From positions 16,398 to 80,397 of the forward strand of contig NZ_JARXIC010000019.1 in assembly GCF_031127905.1 (NCBI RefSeq): DNA of 64,000 nt, read 5' to 3'. The position numbers and the translations under genes were made by a program. Under the pieces are notes generated by a model, which saw nothing but the letters and a program-made list of their open reading frames with translations, searched no databases and was not told the origin of the DNA. Below are positions 14,501-19,480 of the stretch, piece by piece; the stretch's first letter is position 1; each line of letters starts with the position of its first letter. This DNA comes from Thalassobacterium sedimentorum. Its GTDB lineage: Bacteria; Verrucomicrobiota; Verrucomicrobiia; Opitutales; Coraliomargaritaceae.

Positions 14501-17500
14501 AAAAGAATTGAACCATTCACAGCAGTCACCTGGCTCCCCGCAGCGGCCAAAATGGAAGTATTATCGGAAATTGCTAAGATCTCGCCGTTACCATTGGTGC
14601 TCACATGGGCAGCGTCCCCCAATACGAAATCATTCGTGGCGGCCAAAGAAAGCGCGCCCCCCGAAGTAGTAATGGCCTCTTTGATCGTTAACGTATCTGC
14701 GATCAAAACAATGCGCCCCGCACCACTGGTCACAATAGAGTCCTCTGCTGTTAGATTATCCGTAGAGGTCAATAGCACATCCCCACCGCCGTTATTCAGA
14801 ATCCCTGTCAGCGTTGCGATAACGGGTCCATCGACAATCGAACCATCCGCCGTCAACACATCCGCTGTCAAGGCAGCCACCTCAGTCACTGTCACATCTG
14901 CAACGCTCTCAATCACGATCACTCCAGCATCGGATTCCGCTGCAAGTGAGACGACATTGATCTCAATCGCACGCTCGGCACCCGCGTCAGGCAATTGCCC
15001 AATGGTTGTGCCTGCATTCATTTGTAGGCTACGGCCCACTATGTTAACCGATACGCGATCGCTATGATCTTGAATAAATCCTGCTGCTTGCAGAGCCACA
15101 TCGCCCCAGGCATCTCGATCCGATGCGCCCGTCACACTGGCATTCAAAATACCAAGCGTGAGATCGCCCGCAACATCCACCGAGACTGCGCCACCTTCGG
15201 TGAGAACTGCAGCATCAACTGCCATCGTCAAGTCAGCAAGCGATGCAAAAGATACATCGCCCCCGTTTGACTCAAGTTCAACCCCATCAGTCACCTGAAT
15301 GGTGTCCACTGCAAGAAAAGTTAATGGCCCGCCCTCGCTATGCATCGCCCCATCAACGGTAAGCGAACCTGCAACATCCAGCAATACCCCCGCATTGGAA
15401 GCGGATTGAATACCGTTTGAAGTGATGGTGGTATCGCCACCCAATACGGTGAAGGCAACATAGTCCCCAGCAAAATCAGACTGATTGTCGATGGCCACTC
15501 CCACTTCAGAGACCTGGTCATCTTGCTGTAGGTGCACGATACCGCTGCCGGTATTTATCGCATCCACCTGATTGACGCTAAGTTGGAAAGGATTGAGCGC
15601 TTCACCGATTCCCGACTGTGTGTTGAGCGTCAAGACATTCCCAACCACATGTGCATCGACCACTGCCGCCGTAAAGTCAGGCAAGGCATTGAGCGCCGCT
15701 AATACATCTGAGTGCGTAGCTGTTCCCGCCAAGGCATAAATGGTATAATCGTCGCCATCCGAAAGAATACGAACTGGTTGCTGCGACGTCAGTGCGACAT
15801 CATCCCCATCGGCAAGAGCCCCAATCAGACGGAATGTCGGTCCCGAATCCGCAACTGTGCCCGTGTGATCACTCACGCGCAGGCTTACACCGTCCACGTC
15901 TAAATAGCCAGCGGCAGGCACGCCCTCACGCCCACCATTCAGCTCAGTCGTCGCAATCTCTAGTACCGCCGCAGCATTGCCGCGAATCACGTTGGCCGAA
16001 ATGCCCGCGCCTGCTGTTGCGATCGACGTCGTCAGATCAGCCAGCGTGGTCTCACCGGCAACGTAACGAATCGTCAAAATGCCATCGGTCGCATTCCAAT
16101 CGGCACTGGTTCCTAGCTCCGAATCACCGACAAAATAAACAGTCACATCATTCAGCGCACTACTCGCAGAATCTCCAATGACCTCCAACACGCCATCCGC
16201 GAAAGCAAACTCGCCGACCGCACTTGCGGGGGTCGAACCACCGGTAATGCTAGCGCTTTCAAGACCAAGAATTTGCGTGCCGGTGCCGGTGCCAAGCGTC
16301 GCCGATAGATCTGCATCGGTCGTACTGTTAATTAAATTACGTAAGGCTCCAACTGAAGTGACACCCGCTACGTAATGAAGCGTCAGTAAGTTCGCAGCCG
16401 CATCCCAATCAGCGGAAGCCACACCAACACCATCCGCAGCAAAAAGAATGCGTGTAGCGTTCGCATCCACTCCAGGAGTCAACGCACTCACATCTAAGCG
16501 CGTGCTCCCGAAATCGTAAGAGCCAGTCGCCGCTGTCAAAGGTGATGCCGAACCCGCCGCCAAAGTAATCGCAGGCAGTTCTAAAAGAGTGGATGTGCCC
16601 GCTGTAATGGAGGCATCAAAATCCGCCAAGCTATCAATGACTGCAACTAAGTCTGCATGAGTGGCCTCGCCTGGCAAAGCATACAGCGTGTAAACACCAT
16701 CGGCATACACACTACGCACAGGAGTGCCTGAGGGCTCTTCAGAAGCAACCACTCGGAAGATCGATCCATTGAAAGTATCAGTCGGTGCACTCGAGTTGAG
16801 TGTGATCGTCACCCCCTGCAAAATCCATTCAGCCGATGCTTGAGTGCCATCATAACCGCCACTCAATACGACACGGGGCAAATCCAATAGTGAATCGCGA
16901 TCCGTCTGGCTAAAGCCAGTAATCGCACCTTCCACATCGAGTTGTACCGAACCTAGAGTGCCAGCCAAAATTCGATCGACCTCTAAATCGCCGCCGAAGA
17001 CTTCAACTGCGACGGTATTATCAGTCGCATCGGTCTCGGACTCAAGTAGATCGATCACAGTGTCTCCACCCGAACTGAGACGGATCAATCCGTTCGCGGT
17101 AACCCCACGAATGACGTGTAACTGGTCGAGCTCATCAATCTGAATATCCCCCTCGACGGTGGAATGAGCGGTCACAGTCTCTACATCCGTCAAAACGGTA
17201 ATCGACTGCCCAGCCACCATGTTCAGATCGCGAGCTTCAATAAAGCCGTAGGAATTTGCTTGGTTAATAATCGAACCAGCGGTCGCCGTCAGTTGAATCG
17301 TTGAACCTTCATTCGTATCGGCAGGATCCTCATTATCAATTAACAAGGAAGCTCCATTAGAAAACTGAATATCTCCGGTATGAGCTAGCAGAGTCAACAA
17401 ACTGGACTGCCAGACATTGTTCACCTGCTCATTGCTGACACGTATTTGCGTACCCGTGACACTGATCAATCCACTGTCAGCTTCGACCAACAGACTAGTC

Positions 17501-19338
17501 TGGGCATTGAAACTACCATTGACCAAGAAAGAACCACCGTGAACTGCTAAGGCATCTAAGAATGAAGCATTCCCAATCCGAACTGCATTGGTCGAGGTCG
17601 TGCCGGTCTGATGATAGCCAATTGTAATCAGTGCGAAGTCATCCGCGATGGCGGCAATGTCAGTGCTTGTCAGTTGAAATGTGCCCGTGCCACCGATCGG
17701 ATTACCGATATCCATCGAGACAGAGGCTGCGGTAGGACGTAAGAACAGCTGCGAAATACCATTTCCATTTGTATCTAAAGCACCAATAATACTGCTGGTG
17801 CCACCTTCAAAATCCACGTCGTCGGCCACCAAATTCATGTCCCCCTGCAACAAGGTGACCGTGTCTAGAAAGCGAATTCTTTGCTGGGTGACGAGGTCGA
17901 CGGTATTCGCCTGCAGCGAGGCTCGGAAAATCGTTTCACTCGCTCCCACAGTTTGCTGCAAGGCACCGATAATCTCAGCACTACCTGTAATCTCAAAATC
18001 ATTGGCTGAATGTATAATCAGGTCACCATTGGCCAGATTCACGTCGCCTTTAAACCAAACCTTACCAGAGGTCGCAAATGGATCAACGGTGATTTCGAAG
18101 TTTTGAAAGGCCGACTCAACATCGCCACCGAAGGACACATTGTTCGTGGTGTTCACGATAAAATCACCGCCTGTGGTCAGTAACAAATTCGAGGAAGTCG
18201 CTCCAAACGATGAGCTGCCAGTGCCCTCTAGCTGCTCAAAAGATTCCAGGATGATGTTTCCTTCAAAGGTCACGTCATGCGCATTCACAATGACGATTCG
18301 ACCTAAGGTCTCCAAGGTGCCCACGCCGCCCTGAATCAAGATATCTCCCGTGCTACCAGCATTCAGGTAGAGTGTGCCGCCATTGCCGACTTCTGTTCCC
18401 AAGATATCCCCACTAATGAGAATATCGCCTCCCTCAGGATTCGCCCCACCGTTGGTAGTATCAAAATAAATGGTGTTATCGCCAAATTCGTTCCCACTGT
18501 TTTCAACATAAACGAGATTCAAGGAATCGTTCACCAGGATTTCGTTACCAGAAGTAATGGTATCCGCGCTGGAGTTTTGAGTCTGCCCTGAGCCTTCATA
18601 ACTCAAGATGCCCCCGCTGTGATCGATCTGACTAAGGATGTAAAACTCTCCACCATCTTCTGGTGAACGTAGCAATAGATTCCCCTGATAGGCCAAGCCA
18701 TCCACTGTGACATCGTGCGCCCCATTTGCTAAACCAATGACTAAAGATTCCAAACCAGCCGCCGCCAGGTAATCCATTTCACCGCTGTTCAGCGAAAAAC
18801 CTGCATCTTCAAAGCCAAGCGCCATCGTGGCCTCAATCAAACGTGGTGCCAGCACTAGACTTGCCTCCGCTCTGGCAGATTGCGTCGCTAACACGCTCAG
18901 TTCATCCGCCAATACCGTATTATCCCCCACCCACTCGGCTGCGCCAATGAAAATACTCTTCGCCGAGAGCTCAACATTTTCAAGTAGCGTGCCATCTGAA
19001 ATATGTATGATATCTGCGTGAATGACGGATCCGGCTTCAAGGTGACCACTTAAAAATACCTCATTTACAGGTATTAATGGAGCGGTTTCTGAGAATAAAT
19101 CTCCCGTCTCAGCGGCCGCTGCCGATTCTTCAGTATTTGCGCGAGTCGCACTGGTCGTACCACTCTTGTCCCCGCTCCCATCGACGTTGGAATTTGGGTC
19201 CAATATCAGCACAGAATCAGCAAAGATGGGTTCATCTATGTTCTGCGCATCACCATAGACGGGCACCGCCGAGAGTAAGATCCGTGACTCGAGACCTTCC
19301 AGGTGAAAATTGGGTGTAGATTTATTGGAAGAACTCAT
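1..19338 (-). CDS. Giant LEPR-XLL-type, haemagglutinin-like beta-helix repeat protein, 3' end outside window
   Basis: An ATG at 19338 opens a frame that runs through position 1, giving 6,446 visible codons with no stop met in the stretches I translated. Residues 13-23 read HLEGLESRILL, followed by SA, matching the LEPR-XLL motif (usually L-E-P-R-x-L-L-S-A) that marks the start of very large proteins in planctomycetes, verrucomicrobia and some marine proteobacteria. This supports the chosen start. No hydrophobic Sec signal helix and no two-partner-secretion domain is seen. The body consists of short strands typical of filamentous haemagglutinin repeats (patterns such as SGDITL, ADSLRL, VSLVSDSG), arranged over much of 1-9900 in a unit of about 220 residues. 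Two blocks of small modules interrupt it, at about 16.9-15.6 kb and 12.6-10.6 kb. There is no Shine-Dalgarno sequence before the ATG. A cell-surface or matrix role is inferred from repeat type. It could also be a polysaccharide-binding scaffold. Confidence 0.93.
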   Translation of the reverse strand, partial: MSSSNKSTPNFHLEGLESRILLSAVPVYGDAQNIDEPIFADSVLILDPNSNVDGSGDKSGTTSATRANTEESAAAAETGDLFSETAPLIPVNEVFLSGHLEAGSVIHADIIHISDGTLLENVELSAKSIFIGAAEWVGDNTVLADELSVLATQSARAEASLVLAPRLIEATMALGFEDAGFSLNSGEMDYLAAAGLESLVIGLANGAHDVTVDGLAYQGNLLLRSPEDGGEFYILSQIDHSGGILSYEGSGQTQNSSADTITSGNEILVNDSLNLVYVENSGNEFGDNTIYFDTTNGGANPEGGDILISGDILGTEVGNGGTLYLNAGSTGDILIQGGVGTLETLGRIVIVNAHDVTFEGNIILESFEQLEGTGSSSFGATSSNLLLTTGGDFIVNTTNNVSFGGDVESAFQNFEITVDPFATSGKVWFKGDVNLANGDLIIHSANDFEITGSAEIIGALQQTVGASETIFRASLQANTVDLVTQQRIRFLDTVTLLQGDMNLVADDVDFEGGTSSIIGALDTNGNGISQLFLRPTAASVSMDIGNPIGGTGTFQLTSTDIAAIADDFALITIGYHQTGTTSTNAVRIGNASFLDALAVHGGSFLVNGSFNAQTSLLVEADSGLISVTGTQIRVSNEQVNNVWQSSLLTLLAHTGDIQFSNGASLLIDNEDPADTNEGSTIQLTATAGSIINQANSYGFIEARDLNMVAGQSITVLTDVETVTAHSTVEGDIQIDELDQLHVIRGVTANGLIRLSSGGDTVIDLLESETDATDNTVAVEVFGGDLEVDRILAGTLGSVQLDVEGAITGFSQTDRDSLLDLPRVVLSGGYDGTQASAEWILQGVTITLNSSAPTDTFNGSIFRVVASEEPSGTPVRSVYADGVYTLYALPGEATHADLVAVIDSLADFDASITAGTSTLLELPAITLAAGSASPLTAATGSYDFGSTRLDVSALTPGVDANATRILFAADGVGVASADWDAAANLLTLHYVAGVTSVGALRNLINSTTDADLSATLGTGTGTQILGLESASITGGSTPASAVGEFAFADGVLEVIGDSASSALNDVTVYFVGDSELGTSADWNATDGILTIRYVAGETTLADLTTSIATAGAGISANVIRGNAAAVLEIATTELNGGREGVPAAGYLDVDGVSLRVSDHTGTVADSGPTFRLIGALADGDDVALTSQQPVRILSDGDDYTIYALAGTATHSDVLAALNALPDFTAAVVDAHVVGNVLTLNTQSGIGEALNPFQLSVNQVDAINTGSGIVHLQQDDQVSEVGVAIDNQSDFAGDYVAFTVLGGDTTITSNGIQSASNAGVLLDVAGSLTVDGAMHSEGGPLTFLAVDTIQVTDGVELESNGGDVSFASLADLTMAVDAAVLTEGGAVSVDVAGDLTLGILNASVTGASDRDAWGDVALQAAGFIQDHSDRVSVNIVGRSLQMNAGTTIGQLPDAGAERAIEINVVSLAAESDAGVIVIESVADVTVTEVAALTADVLTADGSIVDGPVIATLTGILNNGGGDVLLTSTDNLTAEDSIVTSGAGRIVLIADTLTIKEAITTSGGALSLAATNDFVLGDAAHVSTNGNGEILAISDNTSILAAAGSQVTAVNGSILFDAAQDITLGAVATQAALGLRASNGSILAAAGGVNTRLILSADTLALVAGDSVAGANGSTDALLIDVNAISLSAGTGAVYNLSNDGTLLVDTTSTSVTRFNSLFIETDVSIAPQSDLSILGEGSLTLTVTNGGDLDVAAERVITTTGAGEILLEVAGALTMGSASHIHNVNGSITLDAGNSISVAHVSSVLGAITATSATGSIIDVDPSESEVDFETAGQLTLNASTGVGIESGERQTLSVLLGTLAATTDTGGIYVSSAESFATNGLISSTAGTISILSDDAITVGPNTGGVAIDSAAELVLRAGAALTQLTDGSIEAAEDISLFAGTEITLFSVTTPGNVALESTGAVMGYAEPMVAAITAHGLLLDGIGSMGTPAQRLSLDVAVLAGTVEQGTLAFDNAQSLLLDSVTVNTTAVGPLGALPAVLHEQSGDTLVLNSILDLGVLLGEGLFATIDGDLHVSSAGASAAVAVTEPLPVLWQASAGQTWDGILNLAGGDATLRADGAVEFTSVADFISNGGDLSVSAGDDFTLNAGAALDLLSGSLLVDSDSSVTIAGEIVTTAAVALVAKDSILAGIAGGPLRVNASDLILTAGHAVGTEASVMTTAVAQVSASAGAAGIYLNNTGDVRVTNLGFAVTSYDADSTPNVAFSGFQGGLQTQFSGAIQFDNDGAVTVDPVKSVIQVYPGSEFEFALLMDAAGPDGNDVSVLFEIIRDSGDTIDASEDINTPDLRDGNPPSTAYNATSGVLRVFVQNEVSTVAQIIDAINADVDFAGTAVSVTGPSDGSAVFAVGTSAENAFYAGHGADEGIVSYNAGTTAIGADPIAAYAEIQPADALYAIRVTSTDPGAAANDFVFRLLDDGPGGHLTEATDSAFVAWDESTGALDVYINFGYTTAGEIIDAINLAEAGGTPFVAEFSGSLNPSDADDVIGDASVLMVSNLSAQATIRAVGTHNDITVVSNVAGPLYNGINFRFIDDGSVSVDGVNASFDDVTNIMSIYIDSAVTSAAEVVAALNAEGTFTASLTPELTTANNGTGTIQASHFALRGGSVAVNASVTVAMVGTNNDFIVTADEPGDNQNGIEVVLISDAAIVPGSASASYNDTDAILEIRINPDFATAGGILTAINLGPNAASIPFTASLPADTTGFGGIQLVTYSTTTGGTGSVARAVVDAYGDDNDFELVADSDSTLLQNIRVYIVDDGSIDDGSAVASYISASRSLILNVQSGVTTANTLVAAINSASVPVSATLANASDGSGTFANQLQPFVNGADPIVATLSTVLPNGIEVQLASTLGGVINNDIQVSYALDASLDAGTAAVKLFEADGLRLLQVRFADATTTFRALQDFLDAHSELPFEIVNIAAIESETAGDLSAVSATGNEGSISITATGDMSLLARVTSQTGAVTVTTTDGGDLRFDAATSYIHAIDGIDLDLAGAFINNASLESPLLKVYDASLLRVNTGMLEASAESIRFETNGAVEIDGAGLSLTEADFAVDAADTVWVNGAITASGATTVSIDSGDTITQTALASFAAETIRLFAGNEAVLAGASNANVFTLTADQEIRQSGTVATVDTLSVSSLTGAILMSGTATTTSDTGDITYTAAAAIEVTSVVSTDGGDIALISGAAITNVRSIAGTNVATSGHVTLNAETGIGEIADAIRIQSGTLSLNNAGATGDVVVTETEPGADLVINSLTQSATAGRSVLISENGDVHFTGAALQTGTGSFLVDSDARILTDALATITIGGGALTLNAVSGVTLQADLTSDGGDVLIDSGATLAMASEITLSAGGGDVALLASDDVEVAQVLSLMAGVYIASANGSVLRSANDGRTNVRAGNLQFSAGSAIGALSTVEDALIIEVDRMTAHAQDGVLAIDSLNDLSVGETTVAVDYAKADGSIDFDTWMSAQFRTDAGNAVLRGRGALTFEPLAGDLTVQIAGNALISAVGTMLLDGDTQVSTGSAHFTSLDSLTLNGDFTLSDAGTVLIETSGDFSQASTSTLSTSNQDAILNASGAIILHSINAGSGDLALTAGGAISRLSTASATQVVADALRLSSGAAIASVADPLGVDVVTLTAAAVDGIRLNSVGAVEVDRISVTVDTVSSIGETAVETVRTVANQSDISSSAGGDLLLQFGGHLILQDGDDDARAIGTNGTGRIFLGASSLEAYAAIRSLDGDITLEIDGGAHWISVAESAPEADDATISSVRAQTGDIFIRTGADLLMDEGSFIRANSGNIGIDVTGSLTLASIDAALGYVHLKTTGAILDGGNAAVDLIADRLQLEAGTGAGLLGAATYNPLEISANRLSAQITSGPLALSEANAVELGLTTGWVNQLDLDGQASVALDETDALFGINSLGGGSVTLLAAGSITAMAALEESPDRATIRISDTGDLLLEANASGATVTINGDIEAAGGSLTIQGTAGVSLASDTTVATELAGTLTVLSTAGGLSMATGSTLQAALGDIVVNTTGLIAVAGIETAGQVALTSTANSITDNEATRTNVTAATLRLNAYGNVGASTNALDTDVATLAAQTTNGSLYLLEVDGLEIGATEATTALVSADGELTSTPLAELSGIATGGSNGAVIITLAAGDLSVLSGHAVRAAGTGRILLDTPDELIVSDEVLSAEGAITLLSGNDFSLAAGIEISTGGVGQIHLSTEGDLLAAADSRFVASTGNVVLNASGNLLLGGVMTEGRAALVSATGHIRGAGSTAFDQEVIASYLLLQADHSSNGGVGTLVPTTAESFRTQVGRIAAIAGAEGIHLVNSVGVTVGSVLVSTARVTATGSLVSESDLTLSDLTTLSDSASIVLRTTSGSLTLNEGGDLNGASVIAHGAGNVLLSAANNLTANASVLSTSGHLTLRAVNAISLAAGSTVGTGSSGTAFVQSTAGAITMGSAAVVRATGSSALLEAQGSVTVGLLEASSVAIESVTGSILRAAGSGTNVTATNLRLVADTGIASATAALQTDVATLAASTRADGIFLLESNDAIVSADVTVLVSEVNADSSTSLLAGTSLAGLTTAVDGSIVLVSTAGALEIATGAPVVAASAGRIRIEAANALTVDANVQSGTGHVTLLAGDGLSIDSGVSILTGASADIYLDAGAGGLTQTATTITSAGANVRLAATGDITLGRVTGVAISVLSDANILAASGSSDNLAASRLRLNAGAGIGAGNRHLAIAVRELSANALNGSVFISEADDLTVTSVSVATNRVSSTATTATQTDAAQSDLRSGGNGDIVLLSETGSIILNDGNSDSAVVVADGSGSILIGVASDLEVNSAVRSGTGDISLIAGNDLTLASVNVATNGGDISLGAFTGQVTMPATATIAAGTGNLRVSAQGNATIGQLSAEAVSLISEAGDLVSAQFSSINVTADSLRILAQNAIGAADRHLLTDVAQLSAAATDAGIFITESSAITVTSVRVATAGLDTSGNTQTVMDAAQSDVTAGGAIVIVVESGDLTLDDGSALVDQTAADGRDADTIAVQAGGSDGLLLQALDGQLIANASILATTGHLTLRAAESLDINDNVAIATTGAGHVSIESEQGALTFAATASVAGAGSVRLVAETDLTVGQVSGASVALQSTSGAILNDSATSTEVFASEGLRLTAAESIGSASNHLRTNTGVLSALSSVGGLFLTDASSTTVASVRVVTTEFTATAGTQTVVDAAQSDLVTLEDGDIILVLNAGDLTLNDGSTSVSQVGGDNLSANNTAVVADGSGRIYLQAAGSLIANADVLSNTGLITVLAEDQLTLDADVNIQSAADVSLQSTSDAILMEGTATISATDSTLRLDAAAGVTLGNVIADTVSLVAGASIVNAAGSSLNVSADTLRVSSLGGLGVVSRYLTLDVVTLAAHSQNDGIFLTAQNAVTVASVTTSVNEFGANAGNTIVTDAALNHLTALNDGSIVLETLAGSISAPNVIADGSGSVLLRSADALQLTGLLNSGSGLITLQAENAINLGLASALVSDTNDSILLESANGAFTMSGNATITAANANIGIHAADNITLGVTTGAVVSLVSDSGGIRRAATVVTAVLANSLRIETATNVGTLERDFIAEVDLLAIAASSVHLRLIDDTTVGSVEVTLHRLLTDLSTEVVEDVALAGIVTTEGGLIDIRTLTGDLNLSATEGAITSGGTGNVLLTIDGDLDAAADITSGSGSITLDIEGAGALAAAIATSGDVSISTTAAWDMTGTSTVSGTLVAIDSGADLILGNVSGSNVEIHSGAQLLSAAGSTRNVLATTTAMIIADDGIGASGSSYNITVETPVLTVENVTAGSAYLMLFGTTRVDQLDLNNSGSLQLNLSAGDLNLTGGLTLGTGSAVIRVNGALLLGDYITANGDVQLTAQSLEVDAGYSSQTPLIESLQRSIELRVSGAVTLPAGVVLRAAQGDIEMTVGGELTLPVMLADGLISIRGNANVMAAGVGTDQHLLTADTVQLLAGGNLGATGRSIVTDATTLDAQASGTANLVELNDLEIGRYGLRLKDAVDGDSFVLLLDQGTASSLSSVNGEVNVDGNFILRSNGTVTLGTRLINTDGDLFLALGGLQFALTGVEPVFVAGNGLLDLDVGAAGLGAGLSLSAAQLTALVESGDFNAIIRGASEVTADGIVLTDSTGEVTLTVDNGSLTLGGAIIGEGGIELEILDGGLTTTASIADIPLLVAGDQGIQLELATGAEGAAGGAIVTASLEFSAVTDAGNLNFEFRPSGSNVVTNLVNHGLTIRSGGVGNISLLVTGHNLDLQSDVEQAGFGSVSLNVASGGLQMYAGSSILVNSGTLNLAARDLLVVNYIENLTGTTNINSAQGLIVRNTATGTSTINFRGALGPVITLNNSINLLLDVDSATINGVLV
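2500..9900 (-). repeat. Gene A higher-order repeat of about 660 nt (220 aa)
   Basis: A recurrent phrase T-x-T-V-x-D-A-A-Q-S-D-L occurs at about 2860, 3530, 4210 and 4850 (spacings of roughly 670, 680 and 640 nt). Diverged equivalents lie near 5500, 6120, 6780 and 8160. Between copies the same order recurs: D-G-S/L-T-L-N-D-G-S, G-S/G-x-I-L-L-Q-A, T-G-x-L-T-L-x-A, V-S-L-x-S, A-D-S-L-R-L, D-V-A-T/Q-L-A/S-A, G-I-F-L/I-T-E. This indicates tandem duplication of a multi-rung beta-helix unit followed by divergence. Confidence 0.7.
10600..12580 (-). repeat. Gene A small-module block 2 (NDF-type modules)
   Basis: About five or six modules of 100-130 residues share the pattern N-D-F/I-x-V-x-A-D, then N-G-I-E-V-x-L/F-I/L-D-D-G, then A-S-Y-N/D-D, then T-T/S-A-x-x-I/V-V-x-A-I-N/L-N. 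Examples lie at 11,330-11,140 (V-G-T-N-N-D-F-I-V-T-A-D) and 11,680-11,530. They resemble block 1 in layout but are distinct in sequence. The function is unknown. They are probably structural spacers. Confidence 0.65.
12600..15600 (-). repeat. Gene A haemagglutinin-like repeats, segment between module blocks
   Basis: This beta-helix stretch has rungs such as ALRVNASDLILTAGHAVG-like strings and the recurring phrase order residue-rich 'S-A/V-D-x-L-R-L / A-x-x-I-G / V-A-x-L-A/S-A'. The repeats are more diverged than in the 1-9900 segment. I read no enzymatic motif here. Confidence 0.55.
15600..16930 (-). repeat. Gene A small-module block 1 (ALPG-ATHADL type)
   Basis: Several alternating modules interrupt the beta-helix. 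One type reads A-D-W-D-A-T-D-G-I-L-T-I-R-Y-V-A-G followed by T-T-L-A-D-L. The other reads Y-T-L-Y-A-L-P-G-E-A-T-H-A-D-L (about 16,680-16,640), with a second copy Y-T-I-Y-A-L-A-G-T-A-T-H-S-D-V near 15,740-15,700. The predicted pattern is strands plus one helix, with spaced residues like flagellin or hook IN-type modules. The same two module types recur in gene B at about 28.1-26.1 kb. Confidence 0.7.
17000..19240 (-). other. Gene A N-terminal beta-helix region
   Basis: After the N-terminal motif come about 750 residues of short beta strands with asparagine and glycine turns, reading like parallel beta-helix rungs (for example ADIIHISDGTLLENVELSAK and GDFIVNTTNNVSFGGDVES). A block around 18,830-18,660 (E-M-D-Y, then L-V-I-G-L-A-N-G-A-H, then R-S-P-E) closely matches the C-terminal end of gene B. 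This part is less regular than the later repeats. Confidence 0.6.
19243..19338 (-). other. LEPR-XLL-type N-terminal motif of gene A
   Basis: The first 32 residues contain FHLEGLESRILLSAVP (residues 12-27). The family motif is L-E-P-R-x-L-L-S-A. Here serine replaces proline, and the arginine, the double leucine and the serine-alanine are kept. In known proteins the motif sits near residue 15-40, as here. Its function is not established. It is taken as a marker of a shared export or sorting route, since these proteins lack classic signal peptides. Confidence 0.85.
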
Positions 19339-19480
19339 CTGAAGAAGGAGACGAAATTGGTAAGCTTAAGTAGTCTACAGCTAGAATGAAACAGACGTAA
19401 ACAGATTGTAAAAGCATTCACGTTATAATTAGAAGACAAAAAGATTTCGCTAATGAATTTCTCTTATGTAAAATTAGTGG
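19339..19480 (-). other. Intergenic gap between the two giant genes
   Basis: This is a 142-bp AT-rich spacer, the only clearly non-coding DNA in the window. On the minus strand it carries a T-rich stretch (TCTTTTTG, around 19437-19444) with no convincing hairpin before it, so I do not call a terminator. A direct repeat AAACAG on the plus strand occurs at 19389-19394 and 19399-19404. The bases just before the gene A ATG are pyrimidine-rich (TCTCCTTCTTCAG), the opposite of a ribosome-binding purine tract. The short gap and same orientation allow co-transcription of B and A. Confidence 0.8.
19383..19412 (-). promoter_or_regulatory. Weak sigma70-like promoter candidate for gene A
   Basis: Minus strand TTTACA (19412-19407), five of six matches to a -35 box, is followed after 18 bases by CATTCT (19388-19383), only three of six matches to a -10 box. 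It would place transcription about 40 bases upstream of the ATG. A TATAAC at 19427-19422 is another -10-like string but has no good -35. AT-rich spacers produce such matches by chance, so this is only a candidate. Confidence 0.2.

Noticed and set aside
14069..15067. Plus-strand open frame of 332 codons
   Set aside because: It lies antisense to gene A, is low in complexity (rich in A, S, T, V, P) and has no recognisable domain. It is the expected shadow of a codon-biased frame on the other strand.
19430..19480. Transcription terminator after gene B
   Set aside because: A T-rich run is present, but I find no stem-loop with a stable stem before it.
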